A stretch of DNA of 64,000 bases, taken from Ketobacter sp. MCCC 1A13808 (GTDB taxonomy: Bacteria; Pseudomonadota; Gammaproteobacteria; Pseudomonadales; Ketobacteraceae). Below, one piece after another: positions 55,800-64,000 of the stretch; the first letter of the stretch is position 1; the number at the start of each line of letters is the position of its first letter. Location of the stretch: the NCBI RefSeq assembly GCF_009746715.1, contig NZ_VRKW01000003.1, forward strand, positions 558,001-622,000, written 5' to 3'. Both the position numbers and the translations under genes were made by a program. Under the pieces are notes generated by a model, which was given only the letters and a program-made list of their open reading frames with translations, did no database searches and was not told the origin of the DNA.

Positions 55800-57452
55800 A
55801 TGAAAATCACCGCTATGAATAATTCATGGGGAGTCTTTCTGGTGCTTTTCTATTGTTTGGTGTCGTTGTTCACCAGCAACGTATCAGCAGACACAGAAGA
55901 AGCCAGTTTTGAATCGCTGACCGCCGGGCTTACTCAGTCCAGCTTCAAGAAAAAAGCCACTGCCGTAGAATCCGTCGCCGCTCTGGAAGATGAACGTGTG
56001 TTGCCGTTGTTAGAGGCAATGTTGGCGGGTGACCTGTATTACCGGAAATCCGATAAACGCATTGTAATCGTTGCTGCCGCAGAAGAGGGCTATCAACTCA
56101 CTTCCGTTGATACGGAAGAGGATCTGGGTGTTGTAGGTAAGCGCGATGTAAAGAAAATTTCGACCAACAACAAATTACGTAAGCAGCTTCGTATTCAGGT
56201 CGCAGGCTATAAGCTGTTAAGTAAAGACGCGGCTCTGCGTATGACGGCAGCGGAGGATTTGATTAAAACGCCCAGCCCGGAATTTCTGGACGTCCTGCAA
56301 GGTGCAATTAAGAAAGAAAAATCGAAGTCCGTGAAAAAAGCGCTGCAAGTAGCGCGTGCGGTGATTCTTTTAGACAGTGAAAACGAGGTGGATCGCATTC
56401 AGGCAGTGAAAGACATGGGCGGCTTTCCGAATAAGTACACCATGGCCATGCTGCGGCAAGTGGTGCGTAAGAACGACGACGGAACTTTTTCCGAGCCCAG
56501 CAAACTGGTGCGCGAAGGTGCAGAATCCGCGCTGCAGGGGTTGCAGGCTATGGAAACCGGGTACAAGTTCGTTGAAGATTTGTTTTTCGGGGTGAGTTTG
56601 GGTTCGGTGCTGTTGCTGGCCGCGGTGGGCTTGGCGATTACCTTTGGTGTGATGGGTGTCATCAATATGGCGCACGGCGAAATGATTATGCTGGGAGCCT
56701 ATACCACCTACGTTATTCAGTTGTTGATGCCCAACCATATTGAAGCTTCCCTGATCGTAGCGGTTCCGGCGGCTTTCCTGGTGTCCGGATTAATGGGCGT
56801 CATTATCGAGCGTACAGTCATAAAACATTTATATGGCCGTCCGCTGGAAACCTTATTGGCCACGTTCGGCATCAGTTTGATACTGCAACAACTGGTGCGT
56901 TCGGTTTTCTCTCCGCTTAATCGTTCAGTCACTACGCCGGAATGGATGAGTGGGTCCTTGCATATCAATGGATTTTTATCGTTAACCTATAACCGCCTCT
57001 ATATCATTATCTTCGCGTTGGTGGTGTTGTTCGGTTTGATGCTGCTGCTGAAAAAAAGCTTTTTTGGTTTGCAGATGCGAGCAGTGACACAGAATCGCAC
57101 CATGGCCAGTTCCATGGGCATTCGCACCGGTTGGGTGGATGCCATGACTTTTGGGTTGGGCTCCGGTATTGCGGGGATCGCGGGGGTGGCATTGAGCCAA
57201 CTCACCAACGTCGGCCCTAATCTGGGTCAATCCTATATTATCGATTCGTTCCTTGTGGTGGTATTTGGTGGCGTGGGTAATCTTTGGGGAACCCTGGTCG
57301 CCGCTATGAGTTTGGGTGTGGCGAATAAGTTTGTCGAGCCCTGGGCCGGTGCTGTATTGGCTAAGATCCTGATTCTGATTTTTATCATCCTCTTTATTCA
57401 ACGGCGGCCGCGCGGATTGTTTGCGCTTAAAGGCCGGTTTGTGGAGGGTTAA
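55800..57452 (+). CDS. urtB: Urea ABC transporter permease UrtB
   Basis: This permease has about 550 residues with a signal peptide and a long periplasmic helical repeat region (about 35-260), then the membrane part (NMAHGEMIMLGAYTTYVIQL, GLGSGIAGIAGVALSQ, VVVFGGVGNLWGTLVAA). The long N-terminal region is usual in UrtB. ATG 55800 is preferred. GTG 55764 lies inside the upstream hairpin. Confidence 0.95.
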   Translation: MKITAMNNSWGVFLVLFYCLVSLFTSNVSADTEEASFESLTAGLTQSSFKKKATAVESVAALEDERVLPLLEAMLAGDLYYRKSDKRIVIVAAAEEGYQLTSVDTEEDLGVVGKRDVKKISTNNKLRKQLRIQVAGYKLLSKDAALRMTAAEDLIKTPSPEFLDVLQGAIKKEKSKSVKKALQVARAVILLDSENEVDRIQAVKDMGGFPNKYTMAMLRQVVRKNDDGTFSEPSKLVREGAESALQGLQAMETGYKFVEDLFFGVSLGSVLLLAAVGLAITFGVMGVINMAHGEMIMLGAYTTYVIQLLMPNHIEASLIVAVPAAFLVSGLMGVIIERTVIKHLYGRPLETLLATFGISLILQQLVRSVFSPLNRSVTTPEWMSGSLHINGFLSLTYNRLYIIIFALVVLFGLMLLLKKSFFGLQMRAVTQNRTMASSMGIRTGWVDAMTFGLGSGIAGIAGVALSQLTNVGPNLGQSYIIDSFLVVVFGGVGNLWGTLVAAMSLGVANKFVEPWAGAVLAKILILIFIILFIQRRPRGLFALKGRFVEG

Positions 57453-57455
57453 GTT

Positions 57456-58604
57456 ATGACAACGAATAAACGTTTAGACTGGTTATTGAATGACGTGGCA
57501 GGCAAGCGATTAATGCTGTTGGTGCTGGCCGTAATCATCGTTTTGCCCATGTTGAATACGATGGTGCCCAAGGATTCCTTTTTCCATGTGTCCTCGTTCA
57601 CCATCGGTTTGCTGGGCAAGTATTTATGCTTTGCATTGCTGGCGTTGGCAGTGGATCTGATATGGGGATACTGCGGTATTCTTAGTTTGGGTCACGGCGC
57701 CTTTTTCGCATTGGGTGGTTATGCCATGGGCATGTATCTGATGCGGCAGATCGGTGATCGCGGGATGTATGGTAATCCGGAGCTGCCTGACTTTATGGTG
57801 TTCCTGGACTGGAAGGAATTGCCCTGGTATTGGTATGGCTTTGATAATTTCGGTTTTGCCATGCTGATGGTGTTAGTGGCGCCGGCGATACTGGCTTTTG
57901 TATTCGGCTGGCTGGCGTTTCGCTCACGGGTCACCGGCGTGTACTTGTCTATTATTACTCAGGCAATGACCTACGCATTGTTGTTGGCCTTTTTCCGCAA
58001 CGACATGGGGTTTGGCGGCAACAACGGCTTGACGGATTTTAAAGATATACTGGGCTTCAGTCTGCAATCCGATATCACTAAAAACACCTTGTTTTTCTGT
58101 TCTGGACTCGCCTTGATCCTGGCGTATTTTTTATGCCGGTTTGTGGTCTCATCCAAGCTGGGCCGGGTGCTGGTCGCAATTCGTGACGCCGAAAGCCGTA
58201 CCCGTTTTACCGGTTACCGGGTCGAGCACTATAAGCTGTTTGTGTTTGTTCTGAGTGCCATGTTGGCCGGTGTTGCTGGTGCCTTGTATGTACCGCAGGT
58301 CGGCATTATTAATCCGGGAGAGTTTTCGCCGATTAATTCCATCGAAATTATTATCTGGGTGGCGGTCGGGGGGCGTGGTTGCCTGTATGGAGCGGTGATT
58401 GGCGCTGTGCTGGTGAATTACGGGAAAACCTATTTCACCGGTGCCTTTCCAGAGATTTGGTTATTTATGCTTGGTGGATTGTTTGTGGTGTCAACCCTGT
58501 TTCTTCCGCAAGGGGTGGTGGGGGTGGTTCAGCAATGGAAGGACAGCCGGGCAGAGAAGAAAGCGCTATCTGCGCCCGTCGCCGATTCGGGAGCACCATC
58601 ATGA
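57456..58604 (+). CDS. urtC: Urea ABC transporter permease UrtC
   Basis: This 382-residue LivM-type permease has many membrane helices, with GHGAFFALGGYAMGMYLM, SRVTGVYLSIITQAMTYAL and GALYVPQVGIINPGEFSP conserved. It lies three bases after urtB and its TGA overlaps the urtD ATG. Confidence 0.95.
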   Translation: MTTNKRLDWLLNDVAGKRLMLLVLAVIIVLPMLNTMVPKDSFFHVSSFTIGLLGKYLCFALLALAVDLIWGYCGILSLGHGAFFALGGYAMGMYLMRQIGDRGMYGNPELPDFMVFLDWKELPWYWYGFDNFGFAMLMVLVAPAILAFVFGWLAFRSRVTGVYLSIITQAMTYALLLAFFRNDMGFGGNNGLTDFKDILGFSLQSDITKNTLFFCSGLALILAYFLCRFVVSSKLGRVLVAIRDAESRTRFTGYRVEHYKLFVFVLSAMLAGVAGALYVPQVGIINPGEFSPINSIEIIIWVAVGGRGCLYGAVIGAVLVNYGKTYFTGAFPEIWLFMLGGLFVVSTLFLPQGVVGVVQQWKDSRAEKKALSAPVADSGAPS

Positions 58605-59362
58605 GTATTGTGACCAAGCATATTCCCAAGCATATTTTATACGTGGATGGGGTGACCAAATCCTTTGACGGGTTTAAGGCGTTGAACAGTTTATCGTTCA
58701 CGGTTAAGCCGGGTGAGCTGCGCGCGATTATCGGCCCCAACGGCGCGGGCAAAACCACCATGATGGATGTGATCACCGGTAAATTGAAACCCGATGAAGG
58801 CGATGTGTTTTTTCGTGATTCGGTGGATCTGACCAAGTTCGATGAAGCGGACATCGCCAATATGGGAATCGGTCGTAAGTTCCAGAAGCCCACGGTGATC
58901 GAAAGCCTGACGGTGTTTGAAAATCTGGAATTGGCCTTGAGTGGAAACCGCAACGTGTTCAAGGCGCTTTTCCATAAATTGAACCAAGAGCAGATGAAGC
59001 GCATTGACGAAACCATTGAATTGGTGGGGTTGTCTGAAAAACGCCAATGGCTGGGGGGGAATTTATCCCACGGGCAGAAACAGTGGCTGGAAATCGGCAT
59101 GCTGTTAAACCAGAACCCGGATTTGTTGTTGGTGGATGAGCCTGCTGCCGGTATGACAGACCACGAAACCGAGCTTACGGCGAAGTTGTTAAGAGACATC
59201 AGCGGAGAACATTCGGTGGTGGTAGTGGAGCATGATATGGAATTTATTAAGGCGCTGGATTGTCCTGTGACGGTATTGCATGAAGGCCATGTATTGGCGG
59301 AAGGCACACTGGAACAGGTGCAGAAAAACGAGCAGGTAATTGAAGTTTATCTGGGCCGTTAA
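58601..59362 (+). CDS. urtD: Urea ABC transporter ATPase UrtD
   Basis: This 253-residue ATPase has Walker A GPNGAGKTT, signature LSHGQKQWLEIGM and Walker B LLLVDEPAAGM, followed by HDMEFIKAL. The start ATG 58601 overlaps the urtC stop by four bases. The next gene urtE lies 41 bases later. Confidence 0.96.
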   Translation: MSIVTKHIPKHILYVDGVTKSFDGFKALNSLSFTVKPGELRAIIGPNGAGKTTMMDVITGKLKPDEGDVFFRDSVDLTKFDEADIANMGIGRKFQKPTVIESLTVFENLELALSGNRNVFKALFHKLNQEQMKRIDETIELVGLSEKRQWLGGNLSHGQKQWLEIGMLLNQNPDLLLVDEPAAGMTDHETELTAKLLRDISGEHSVVVVEHDMEFIKALDCPVTVLHEGHVLAEGTLEQVQKNEQVIEVYLGR

Positions 59363-59403
59363 CAGAGCCGTCTTCACGGGATCAGGATTTACAGGACAGC
59401 GAT

Positions 59404-60099
59404 ATGCTAAAAATTGAGAATATAGATCTTTACTACGGTGCCAGCCAGGCGTTAAAAAAAGTCAGTTTTGAAGCTGAAATAGGCAAAGTTGCCTGTGTGA
59501 TGGGTCGCAACGGTGTCGGTAAAACGTCGTTAATGCGGGCGGTCGCCGGGCAGCACGGCATCAAAAGCGGGCAGATTCTCTGGGATGGTATGGACATCAG
59601 TACGCAACCGCCTTACGAGCGGGCAAAAAACGGAATTGCCTATGTACCCCAGGGGCGGGATGTATTCTCCCAGCTCACAGTGTGGGAAAATCTGAAAACC
59701 GGGTTTTCCGTTCTGCCCCACAAAGAGCGCAAAGTCTCCGACGAGATCTTCGAATTATTTCCGGTGCTGCACAAAATGCTGAAACGGCGTGGCGGCGATT
59801 TATCCGGTGGTCAGCAGCAACAATTGGCGATTGCCCGAGCCCTTATCACCAAACCCAAATTGTTGATTTTGGATGAACCAACGGAAGGCATTCAGCCTTC
59901 GATTATCAAAGACATCCAGAAAGTGATTTCGCTGCTGCGGGACCGGGGTGAAATGGCGATACTTTTGGTGGAGCAATACTTCGATTTTGCCCGTGAACTT
60001 GCCGATAATTATGCGGTCATGGATAGAGGTGAAGTGGTTTTATCCGGTTTGGGAAAAGATATGGAAGAAGATACTGTGCGACGATTTATTGCAGTGTGA
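59404..60099 (+). CDS. urtE: Urea ABC transporter ATPase UrtE
   Basis: This 231-residue ATPase has Walker A GRNGVGKTS, signature LSGGQQQQLAIARAL and Walker B LLILDEPTEGIQPS. It is the second ATPase of the transporter and ends the urt operon. The 146 bases to the next gene (60100-60245) show nothing I can name. Confidence 0.96.
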   Translation: MLKIENIDLYYGASQALKKVSFEAEIGKVACVMGRNGVGKTSLMRAVAGQHGIKSGQILWDGMDISTQPPYERAKNGIAYVPQGRDVFSQLTVWENLKTGFSVLPHKERKVSDEIFELFPVLHKMLKRRGGDLSGGQQQQLAIARALITKPKLLILDEPTEGIQPSIIKDIQKVISLLRDRGEMAILLVEQYFDFARELADNYAVMDRGEVVLSGLGKDMEEDTVRRFIAV

Positions 60100-60245
60100 C
60101 ACCATCCATGCAGTCTGGGAGGCGGGAAGCCCGGCTCATCTGGCGAGAACGTAGTCCGCTGGGTGACCGGGTTTTTTCTTGCCCGAAATTAAGTTGTTAA
60201 GATAGCCAACACTTTTAGTGCTAGGCTCAGATAAAAGGAATCGAT

Positions 60246-61253
60246 ATGAAGCGAATTTTAGGTGGGTTGATGGTGGTTTTGTGTGCCGTCGCTCATGCAG
60301 AAGATCAATTGCACGTAACTGCAAATCAGGATTATACGCTGCCGTCCGGCACGCAAGAGTTGATGCTGAAGCAACTCATTCTGGACGACGGTGCAACTCT
60401 GCGGGTTCCAGCCGGTATGGAACGATTGCAGATCAGTGCGGAAAAAGCGCGCATAGGGAAACAGGTGAAAATTATTGCATCTGGCGCAAACGGAAAGGCG
60501 GGTGCCGACGGAAAAAACCAGGGCGGGCAAGCGGCAACCTGTGCTGAAGGCGCTCAAGGCGGCGACGGTCAGCCCGGTGCGGCCGGCGCGGACGGTGCGG
60601 CCATTACGCTGTTGTTGAGTATAGAGCAGCTAGGTTCATTGCAGGTGGATACCCGTGGTGGCGCAGGCGGTAACGGCGGTAACGGCGGGTCGGGTCAACA
60701 AGCGGGTGCATTCGACGTATGTAGTGCGCCGGATGGGGGCGCCGGCGGTGCGGCTGGCAACGGAGGCAGGGGGGGTAATGGAGGCGATGTGCGAATTTAC
60801 TACAACCTGTTGCCTTCCAGCGGGCTGTCCGGATCGATCAGCCAGCGGATTGAGGTGGATGCGGCTGCGGGCAATGGCGCAGCACCGGGCCAGCCGGGTA
60901 AAGGCGGCGAAGGCAGTGACGGCAAATACATCAATATGCGCACCCTGTCAGGGAACAAGAAATGGAAAGCCGGTGGCGATGAGGGCAAAGAGGGCGCGTC
61001 TGGACAGCCCGGCGCGGCCGGTTCCAAAGGTGCGGTGGACATTCTGAAAGGCGGCTTCGTGGCAGGCGCAGTAACCCAGACCAGGCCGGTTCCACCGAAA
61101 CCGGATCAATCATTAGACGATTTAAGAAGAGCGGTGCAATCCCAGTCTGAGCAGCTGGAGCAAGTGAGCACCAAAATGAATCAGACTATGGAAGCCTTGG
61201 ACGTCCGGATCAAGCAACTGGAGAAACAAGTCAAGGGGCTTCCCGACCGTTAA
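60246..61253 (+). CDS. Secreted collagen-like, glycine-rich protein with coiled-coil end
   Basis: This 335-residue protein has a signal peptide (ILGGLMVVLCAVAHA), then a beta-type start (about 20-80). Gly-rich blocks with GxY-like triplets follow (GQPGAAGADGA, GGAGGNGGNGGSG, GRGGNGGD, GASGQPGAAGSKGA). Short non-Gly blocks break the runs (ITLLLSIEQLG, VRIYYNLLPSSG). A coiled coil (about 285-330, SQSEQLEQVSTKMNQTME) may drive trimer formation. It is probably surface or periplasmic. Role unknown. Confidence 0.8.
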   Translation: MKRILGGLMVVLCAVAHAEDQLHVTANQDYTLPSGTQELMLKQLILDDGATLRVPAGMERLQISAEKARIGKQVKIIASGANGKAGADGKNQGGQAATCAEGAQGGDGQPGAAGADGAAITLLLSIEQLGSLQVDTRGGAGGNGGNGGSGQQAGAFDVCSAPDGGAGGAAGNGGRGGNGGDVRIYYNLLPSSGLSGSISQRIEVDAAAGNGAAPGQPGKGGEGSDGKYINMRTLSGNKKWKAGGDEGKEGASGQPGAAGSKGAVDILKGGFVAGAVTQTRPVPPKPDQSLDDLRRAVQSQSEQLEQVSTKMNQTMEALDVRIKQLEKQVKGLPDR

Positions 61254-61500
61254 ACCCAGCAAAGGGCGATCGGCTCCGTGACAGTCGTAACAACGTGTTA
61301 TTCTGGTGCGCCCGCTTTTGGTGCGTGCCCGACAATGGTGCAACTGTTTCATTTATGTGAAATGATTATTCCGTTCAATCCCGTAGGAGCCGCGAATCCT
61401 GTACCTATTCGCAATTTGGCACACTCGTTGCTTTTGCATTCGGGAGTTCGTTAACCAAGGCGTCAGCCTTTATCGTCTAACCTCTGGGGGTTAAAAAGTT

Positions 61501-62205
61501 ATGTTACACAAACAATCAAAAATGCTTCGATTGAGCGCCATGTCATTGGCCATTGCCGGTGCCATGAGCTTTGCTCCTTCTGCGGCCAATGCAGAAGTAG
61601 CGGCTTCAGTAGCGGTTTCCAATATGTATTTGTGGCGTGGGTACGATCTGGGTAACGGCAGTGCAGCCGTTTCCGGTGATCTTACCTATTCTAACAGCGG
61701 CTTCTATACCGGTTTATGGGCCTCTTCAGGTGATAGCAGTTGGGGCACTGAGTACGACCTGTTCGCAGGTTATGGTGCGGAATTTAGTGGCTTCAGCGTT
61801 GATCTGAGTCTCTGGAACTATATGTATCCGTCCGCACCCGATGAGGTATTGGCAGATACCGGTGGTATTATTGATGATTTCGGTGGATTGACCGATGCGG
61901 TTCTGTCGCTGGGGTTCGCAGGTTTTAGCGTAACGGCATACGACAATATTGCCGGGGGGTCAGGCAACGCCTATTACACCGTGGGCTATAGCTACGATGC
62001 TTTCTCAATTTTGGTAGGAAAGCATGATATCCGGGGCCCTGAAACCGATGATGATGGATTTGCCACGGGCAGTAACATGACTCACGTTAATGTCAGCTAT
62101 GCTTACAATGATAATCTTTCATTTACATTAAGTCAGCAGATCGACGGAGAGGTTGATGACGACCTGAAATTCGTACTGAATTACAGCTTGCCAATTGACG
62201 GTTAA
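61501..62205 (+). CDS. TorF-like putative outer-membrane porin
   Basis: This 234-residue protein has a signal peptide (MSLAIAGAMSFAPSAANA). ASVAVSNMYLWRGYDLGNG starts a beta-barrel with the TorF pattern, followed by GLWASSGDSSWGTEYDLFAG and alternating strands to the end. It is an outer-membrane protein of unknown substrate. The gap 61254-61500 has only a short TAACC/GGTTA repeat before the start. A terminator follows. Confidence 0.85.
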   Translation: MLHKQSKMLRLSAMSLAIAGAMSFAPSAANAEVAASVAVSNMYLWRGYDLGNGSAAVSGDLTYSNSGFYTGLWASSGDSSWGTEYDLFAGYGAEFSGFSVDLSLWNYMYPSAPDEVLADTGGIIDDFGGLTDAVLSLGFAGFSVTAYDNIAGGSGNAYYTVGYSYDAFSILVGKHDIRGPETDDDGFATGSNMTHVNVSYAYNDNLSFTLSQQIDGEVDDDLKFVLNYSLPIDG

Positions 62206-62234
62206 GGTTTTGAGATAACGTTTCTCTCCGAGTA

Positions 62235-62261
62235 GGCTGGTGTTCGCACCAGCCTTTTTTT
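62235..62261 (+). terminator. Rho-independent terminator after the porin gene
   Basis: GGCTGGTG (62235-62242) and CACCAGCC (62247-62254) flank a TTCG tetraloop, followed by seven T. It is a strong terminator on the plus strand, and the rep gene converges on it from the other side. Confidence 0.93.
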
Positions 62262-62279
62262 GGCCCGGATTCCTTCATC

Positions 62280-64000
62280 CTAATCAAACAAATTTTTCAG
62301 ATTCGACAAATGTGCCTGCCCCAAGGCCTGACTTTCCTCTTTTGATTTTTTCTCGCCGCGTCCTTCCCAGGCCAAATCATCCTGTGGCATTTCATCCAGA
62401 AAGCGGCTTGGCGTCGGTTCAAACTCTTCACCGTATTGTTTGCGCTTAGCGGTGTAGGTCATGGTGAGCTCTTTCTTTGCGCGGGTAATTCCCACGTACA
62501 TCAGGCGACGTTCTTCTTCGATATTATCTTCTTCAATGCTGGAGCGGTGGGGCAGCAGTTCTTCTTCCATGCCCATGAGGAATACATAGGGAAACTCAAG
62601 TCCTTTCGAGGCATGCAGGGTCATCAACTGCACCTTGTCAGAATCGTCCTCTTCTTTTTGTTGTTCCAGAATATCCAACAGAATGAGTTTGCTGATCACC
62701 GATTCCACATCGTTTTCATCATCGGATTTTTCCAGCATGCGCTCTATGGACTGCACCAGGTGCCAGACGTTTTCCATGCGTCGTTCGGCCATTTTGGAAC
62801 TGGAGGATTGTTCTACCAGCCAGTTTTCGTAATCTATGTCACGCAGCATTTGTTTGATGGCAGCCACTGCATGGCCCCGTTGCAGATTGTCGCGGGTTTC
62901 TTCAATCCAGTCGTGGAAGCGTTTTAGCATGGAATGCTGCCGGGTGTTGAGCACTTCGCCCAAACCCATTTCGCAGCACACGGAAAACAAACTGCGTTCC
63001 CGGTTTTGCGCGTATTGGCCCAATTTTTCCAATGTGGTGGGCCCAAGCTCCCGGCGAGGCGTGTTCACAATACGCAAAAAGGCATTGTCGTCGTCGCTGT
63101 TGATCAGCACTCGCAAATACGCCATTACATCCTTGATTTCAGCACGGGAAAAAAAAGACGAGCCGCCACTGACTTTGTAGGGGATTTGGAATTGCTGCAT
63201 TTTTAATTCGATTAAGCGGGATTGATGGTTGCCCCGATACAACACGGCGAAATCTTTAAAGGGCCGTTTGTTCTGCATGTGCTGATTCAGAATATCTCCG
63301 GCAATCTTCTCCGCTTCGTGGTCTTCGCTGCGGCAACGTTTTACCCTGATCGGATCACCATAACCGTGTTCGCTCCACAATTGCTTTTCAAATACGTGTG
63401 GGTTGTTGGCGATGACCTGGTTGGCGCATTTCAGAATACGTCCGGAAGAACGATAATTTTGTTCCAGTTTAATCACTTTCAGGCTGGGATAGTCTTCCGC
63501 CAGTTGCGCCAGGTTTTCCGGTCGTGCTCCGCGCCAGGCATAGATGGACTGATCGTCGTCGCCTACCACGGTAAAGCGGGCCCGATTGCCGACCAGTAAG
63601 CGAACCAATAAATATTGGGACGAATTGGTGTCCTGATATTCGTCCACCAACATGTAATAAATACGGTTACGCCACTTTTCCAGAATGTCTTCATTGTCAC
63701 GCAGTAACAAGCTAGGCAGCAGAATCAAGTCATCAAAGTCCACGGCATTATAAGCGCGCAGCATGCGGTCATATTGGGCATAGGTGTGCGCTGCGCGCAT
63801 GTCCTCTTCATCTGCAGCGCGGGAGATTGCGATCGAAGGGGACACCAGATCATTTTTCCAGCTGCTGATGGCGTTGCGTACCTGGCCGATCTCATCCGCG
63901 CCCACTTCGCTGTCCTTGTGCAGCAGCTCGGTTAAAAGGGTGCGGCTGTCCTGATCATCAAATATGGAGAATCCGTTTTTAAGTCCAAGCGCGCTCAGCT
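62280..64000 (-). CDS. rep: ATP-dependent DNA helicase Rep, N-terminus beyond window
   Basis: The minus-strand frame is open from the window edge: GFSIFDDQD upstream of position 63905 matches Rep, so this is the downstream part of a longer protein. Visible motifs are DEYQDTNSSQYLL, VVGDDDQSIYAWRGA, LEQNYRSSGRIL, LMTLHASKGLEFPYVFL and RRLMYVGITRAKKELTMT. The end (SNLKNLFD) fits Rep. About 573 codons are in the window. Rep removes proteins ahead of replication forks. Confidence 0.93.
   Translation of the reverse strand, partial: LSALGLKNGFSIFDDQDSRTLLTELLHKDSEVGADEIGQVRNAISSWKNDLVSPSIAISRAADEEDMRAAHTYAQYDRMLRAYNAVDFDDLILLPSLLLRDNEDILEKWRNRIYYMLVDEYQDTNSSQYLLVRLLVGNRARFTVVGDDDQSIYAWRGARPENLAQLAEDYPSLKVIKLEQNYRSSGRILKCANQVIANNPHVFEKQLWSEHGYGDPIRVKRCRSEDHEAEKIAGDILNQHMQNKRPFKDFAVLYRGNHQSRLIELKMQQFQIPYKVSGGSSFFSRAEIKDVMAYLRVLINSDDDNAFLRIVNTPRRELGPTTLEKLGQYAQNRERSLFSVCCEMGLGEVLNTRQHSMLKRFHDWIEETRDNLQRGHAVAAIKQMLRDIDYENWLVEQSSSSKMAERRMENVWHLVQSIERMLEKSDDENDVESVISKLILLDILEQQKEEDDSDKVQLMTLHASKGLEFPYVFLMGMEEELLPHRSSIEEDNIEEERRLMYVGITRAKKELTMTYTAKRKQYGEEFEPTPSRFLDEMPQDDLAWEGRGEKKSKEESQALGQAHLSNLKNLFD

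Noticed and set aside
1-64000. Search for a CRISPR array
   Set aside because: No series of regularly spaced identical repeats with unique spacers was seen. The repeat clusters found are short operator- or att-like sites.

Overview
The window looks like a gammaproteobacterial chromosome, probably a free-living or marine type. The evidence is a DUF1329 protein, a cytochrome c5-like protein, a TorF-like outer-membrane protein, a Rep helicase and an ABC urea transporter joined to a urease operon. No species can be named from this alone. The window falls into two halves that meet at a tRNA-Arg gene (37620-37696, minus strand). Everything to its left is accessory DNA. Everything to its right is ordinary chromosome.

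Left half, block 1 (1-17150): a GInt-type island end. Three consecutive tyrosine recombinases and a small HTH/coiled-coil protein (ginABCD-like, 10609-16985) form a tightly overlapping operon. To their left, on the minus strand, lies a defence operon: half-HsdS, hsdM, hsdS, a SIR2-like NADase, a HerA-like ATPase, hsdR and an unknown protein that runs off the window. A SIR2-HerA pair therefore sits inside a type I restriction-modification operon. Right after ginD come inverted and direct repeats, and then an hsdM gene without its N-terminal domain. The simplest reading is that the island inserted into that second hsdM.

Block 2 (17151-29806): the second, older type I locus. It holds a decapitated hsdM, hsdS, a 55-codon ORF, an SF1-type NTPase, a DUF91-like PD-(D/E)XK protein and a 1940-residue DUF4011/SF1 helicase/nuclease/DUF3320 protein. 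Only a C-terminal scrap of what looks like hsdR remains at the far end, so the three big genes seem to occupy the place of hsdR.

Block 3 (29807-37619): layered mobile debris. It contains a Fic gene with operator-like palindromes, a decayed hipA, a mobilization module (MobC and a frameshifted relaxase), a second Fic gene whose Fic motif lacks the catalytic His, an IS66 remnant fused to a truncated IS21, and two copies of a large serine recombinase 3' end. One of these copies abuts the tRNA-Arg 3' end, which marks the integration site.

Right half (37620-64000): a DUF4136 lipoprotein, a cytochrome c, a hybrid histidine kinase with a DUF1329 protein, then urease. ureDABCEF (42957-47427) is separated from ureG (53414-54040) by a minus-strand group: a second hybrid kinase, two TPM-domain proteins, LemA, and an SDR-fold protein carrying both halohydrin dehalogenase signatures. 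After ureG come urtABCDE, the urea ABC transporter, preceded by a good sigma-54 -24/-12 element. Urea import, urease apoprotein, nickel chaperones and a nitrogen-type promoter thus form one functional unit. A secreted glycine-rich collagen-like protein, a putative porin and rep close the window.
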